Shown piece after piece: positions 62,167 to 64,000 of a DNA stretch of 64,000 bases. The stretch is from positions 248,001-312,000 of the forward strand of contig JAIYCG010000001.1 of the NCBI GenBank assembly GCA_027488115.1, read 5' to 3'. This DNA is from Comamonadaceae bacterium (lineage in GTDB: Bacteria; Pseudomonadota; Gammaproteobacteria; Burkholderiales; Burkholderiaceae_C). Position 1 is the first letter of the stretch, and each line of letters begins with the position of its first letter. The notes beneath the pieces were generated by a model. The model ran no database searches, had not been told where the DNA came from, and saw only the letters and a list, made by a program, of their open reading frames with translations. The position numbers and the translations under genes were made by a program.

Positions 62167-63297
62167 TTAGTTGGGTTTGTGTTTCAGGGCTTGCGAAACG
62201 TCAAAGGCAATTGCCAAGGAACTGGTCAATCCAGGTGATTCAATGCCCATCAAATGCACCAACCCAGACACGCCATGAGATTGAGGCCCCATGATGCAAA
62301 AGTCGGCGGCGGTTTCTTGAGGAGAATTGATTTTGGGCCGAATTCCAGCATAGGAAGGCATCAAGGCGCCATCTTTCAATCCCGGCCAATACTTGCGAAC
62401 CTCTGCATAAAAGGCATCGCCACGGCTCGGATTGACACTCAAGTCATCAGGCGATTGAACCCACTCCACATCGGGTCCAAACTTGGCTTGTCCCGCCATG
62501 TCTAAAGTGAGATGAACCCCCAATCCAGCAGCTTCAGGGACTGGATAAATGAGTCTTGAAAAGGGAGATCTTCCTATCAGGCTGAAGTAATGGCCCTTGG
62601 CGTAGTAGGCATGAGGCAGTAGCTCCAACTTAAAGCCACTGAATTGTCGGGCGATTTGGGGTGCAAGCAACCCTGTTGAATTGATGACGCTCTCAGCCAA
62701 AATTTCAGTGCCGTCCGTCGTTCGAACAACGAACTGTGTTTTCCCATTTCCCTGCGCAATCTGGGCAGATGAGAATTGAGAATTGAGCGCAAGAATGCCA
62801 CCTGCATTTTCAAAATCTCCCAAATAACTCAGCATCAAAGCATGGCTGTCAACAATGCCTGTACCAGGTGACCACAATGCGGCTTCACAGCTTAATTCTG
62901 GCTCCATGGCTTGAGCTTGTTCCTTAGAAAGCAGCCTTAATTGGTCAGAACCCAAAACGCCATTTGCTTCAGCCTTAGCCTGAATCGAAGCCAATTGGAC
63001 AACTTGGCCTGGTGAGGTGGCCACTATCAATTTGCCGCACTGTTTGTGAGGAATATGGCGTTCTTGGCAATAGGCATAGAGCCATTGACGGCCCTTGACA
63101 CAGAGCTTGGCCTTCAAAGAACCCGCAGGGTAGTAAATGCCCGCATGAATCACCTCACTGTTCCGTGAACTGGTTCCCGTGCCAAAGGCATCCGCAGACT
63201 CCAACAGCAAAACTTCCTGACCTTCAAGGGCCAACTGGCGGGCTACGGCCAAGCCGACCACACCTGCTCCTAAAACAATTGTCTGAATTTGATCCAT
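62167..63297 (-). CDS. FAD-dependent oxidoreductase, L-2-hydroxyglutarate oxidase-like
   Basis: DAO-superfamily flavoprotein, 376 residues, with the FAD loop GAGVVGLAVARQLA at 10-23 and a conserved SSRNSEVIHAGIYYP block near 43-57 that is typical of L-2-hydroxyglutarate dehydrogenase/oxidase (LhgO/L2HGDH). The C-terminal GLVHLMGIESPGLTSSLAI closes the FAD site. The substrate is likely an L-2-hydroxy acid, but related enzymes act on other substrates, so the call is at family level. Faces pyrD convergently and the dehydrogenase at 63392 divergently. Confidence 0.85.
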   Translation of the reverse strand: MDQIQTIVLGAGVVGLAVARQLALEGQEVLLLESADAFGTGTSSRNSEVIHAGIYYPAGSLKAKLCVKGRQWLYAYCQERHIPHKQCGKLIVATSPGQVVQLASIQAKAEANGVLGSDQLRLLSKEQAQAMEPELSCEAALWSPGTGIVDSHALMLSYLGDFENAGGILALNSQFSSAQIAQGNGKTQFVVRTTDGTEILAESVINSTGLLAPQIARQFSGFKLELLPHAYYAKGHYFSLIGRSPFSRLIYPVPEAAGLGVHLTLDMAGQAKFGPDVEWVQSPDDLSVNPSRGDAFYAEVRKYWPGLKDGALMPSYAGIRPKINSPQETAADFCIMGPQSHGVSGLVHLMGIESPGLTSSLAIAFDVSQALKHKPN

Positions 63298-63391
63298 GTC
63301 CTATTCTCGCTGACACCAGCAAGACAGATCAAATTGAATCTTCAGGCAAACTTCAATGTTTAGCAAATTGACCTACCCAAAAAGGAGACCC

Positions 63392-64000
63392 ATGAATCTT
63401 TTTAATTTACAAGACAAGGTGGCCATCGTCACTGGCGCAAGTCGCGGCATTGGCCGCTCGATCGCCTTTCAATTGGCTCGCGCGGGCGCCAAAGTGGTCA
63501 TCTCCAGTCGCAAACTGGAGGCCTGTGAGGCGGTTGTCAAAGAAATTCAAGCAGAAGGCGGCACGGCCATGGCCATCAGCGCCAGCATTGCCGACAAAGC
63601 GCAACTGCAAAACATGGTTCAAAAAACTCGTGAGCTATGGGGCCCCATTGATATCTTGGTATGCAATGCCGCAAGCAACCCTTATTACGGACCCACGACA
63701 GGGATGAGCGATGAAGTCTTCAACAAAGTCATGCACAACAACGTTTTGTCTAGCACTTGGCTATGCACCATGGTCTATCCGGACATGAAAGCACAGAAGG
63801 ATGGCGCGATTGTGTTGGTTTCATCGGTGGGTGGCTTGCACGGCTCCTCAGTCATTGGTGCATACAATATTTCCAAAGCCGCCGACATGCAATTGGCTCG
63901 CAACTTGGCTGTGGAATGGGGGCCAGACAATATCCGTGTGAACTGTATCGCGCCAGGCCTCATTCGAACCGCATTTGCCAAGGCCCTCACTGACGATCCC
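63392..64000 (+). CDS. Short-chain dehydrogenase/reductase, cut by window end
   Basis: Partial: 203 codons without a stop up to the last base. A classical SDR with the NAD(P) loop TGASRGIG at 14-21, NAA at 92-94, the catalytic Ser145, Tyr158 and Lys162 (YNISK) and the PGLIRT block near 192. About 50 residues are missing from the usual 250. AAGGAGACC precedes the ATG. The substrate is unknown; many annotated relatives are 3-oxoacyl-ACP reductase-like. Confidence 0.9.
   Translation, partial: MNLFNLQDKVAIVTGASRGIGRSIAFQLARAGAKVVISSRKLEACEAVVKEIQAEGGTAMAISASIADKAQLQNMVQKTRELWGPIDILVCNAASNPYYGPTTGMSDEVFNKVMHNNVLSSTWLCTMVYPDMKAQKDGAIVLVSSVGGLHGSSVIGAYNISKAADMQLARNLAVEWGPDNIRVNCIAPGLIRTAFAKALTDDP

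Overview
The window is a dense stretch of bacterial chromosome, about half G+C by eye, with 56 protein genes and no RNA gene, insertion sequence, phage gene or CRISPR array that I can see. Gene order and protein sequences point to a betaproteobacterium of the order Burkholderiales, most likely the family Comamonadaceae. The main markers are the run ndk-rlmN-pilF-rodZ-ispG-hisS-yfgM-bamB-der-hfq-hflX-hflK-hflC-DUF2065-hisZ-purA, a pyruvate dehydrogenase E3 with its own lipoyl domain, and a sensor kinase/FixJ pair divergent from aceE. I cannot resolve the genus.

Layout. 1-7.6 kb: purL (minus), then map-glnD (plus). 7.6-13.4 kb: a YgiQ-type radical SAM protein, a split chromate transporter (chrA1-chrA2), rlmB, a LolD/YbbA-like ATPase and a divergent TesA-like esterase. 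13.4-34.3 kb: an unbroken minus-strand block for methionine metabolism (metC-like), purine salvage and synthesis (phosphoribosyltransferase, purA), histidine regulation (hisZ), membrane proteolysis (hflKC), RNA biology (hfq, rlmN, rluB, rluD), ribosome GTPases (der, hflX), outer-membrane and translocon factors (bamB, yfgM), isoprenoid synthesis (ispG), cell shape (rodZ-like) and condensin (scpB). bamD diverges from it. 35-38.6 kb: dinG, an unknown secreted protein and zapE. 38.6-46.4 kb: the 2-oxoglutarate dehydrogenase operon sucA-odhB-lpd, with prpE upstream. 46.5-54.1 kb: an isochorismatase-like hydrolase, an NlpC/P60 hydrolase and the pyruvate dehydrogenase operon aceE-aceF-lpdA. 54.2-64 kb: a PAS sensor kinase and FixJ-like regulator, folD, prlC, rpiA, pyrD, an L-2-hydroxyglutarate-oxidase-like flavoprotein and a short-chain dehydrogenase cut by the window end.

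Together the genes cover entry to and passage through the TCA cycle (both 2-oxoacid dehydrogenase complexes plus propionate activation), nucleotide synthesis and salvage, envelope assembly and RNA modification. No gap between genes exceeds about 215 bases; the longest is 44246-44459, the sucA leader.

Nothing here is convincingly a new multi-gene system. The observations I rate highest are small: a long hairpin directly before the hfq ribosome binding site; a RodZ-like protein without the usual periplasmic domain beside a PilF-like protein without a lipobox; an unknown secreted protein with a nine-adenine run coupled to dinG; an operator-like dyad just inside the predicted prpE transcript; and the uncharacterised two-component system divergent from the pyruvate dehydrogenase operon. 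Eight genes use GTG or TTG starts, and several starts given here are shorter than the longest open frame.
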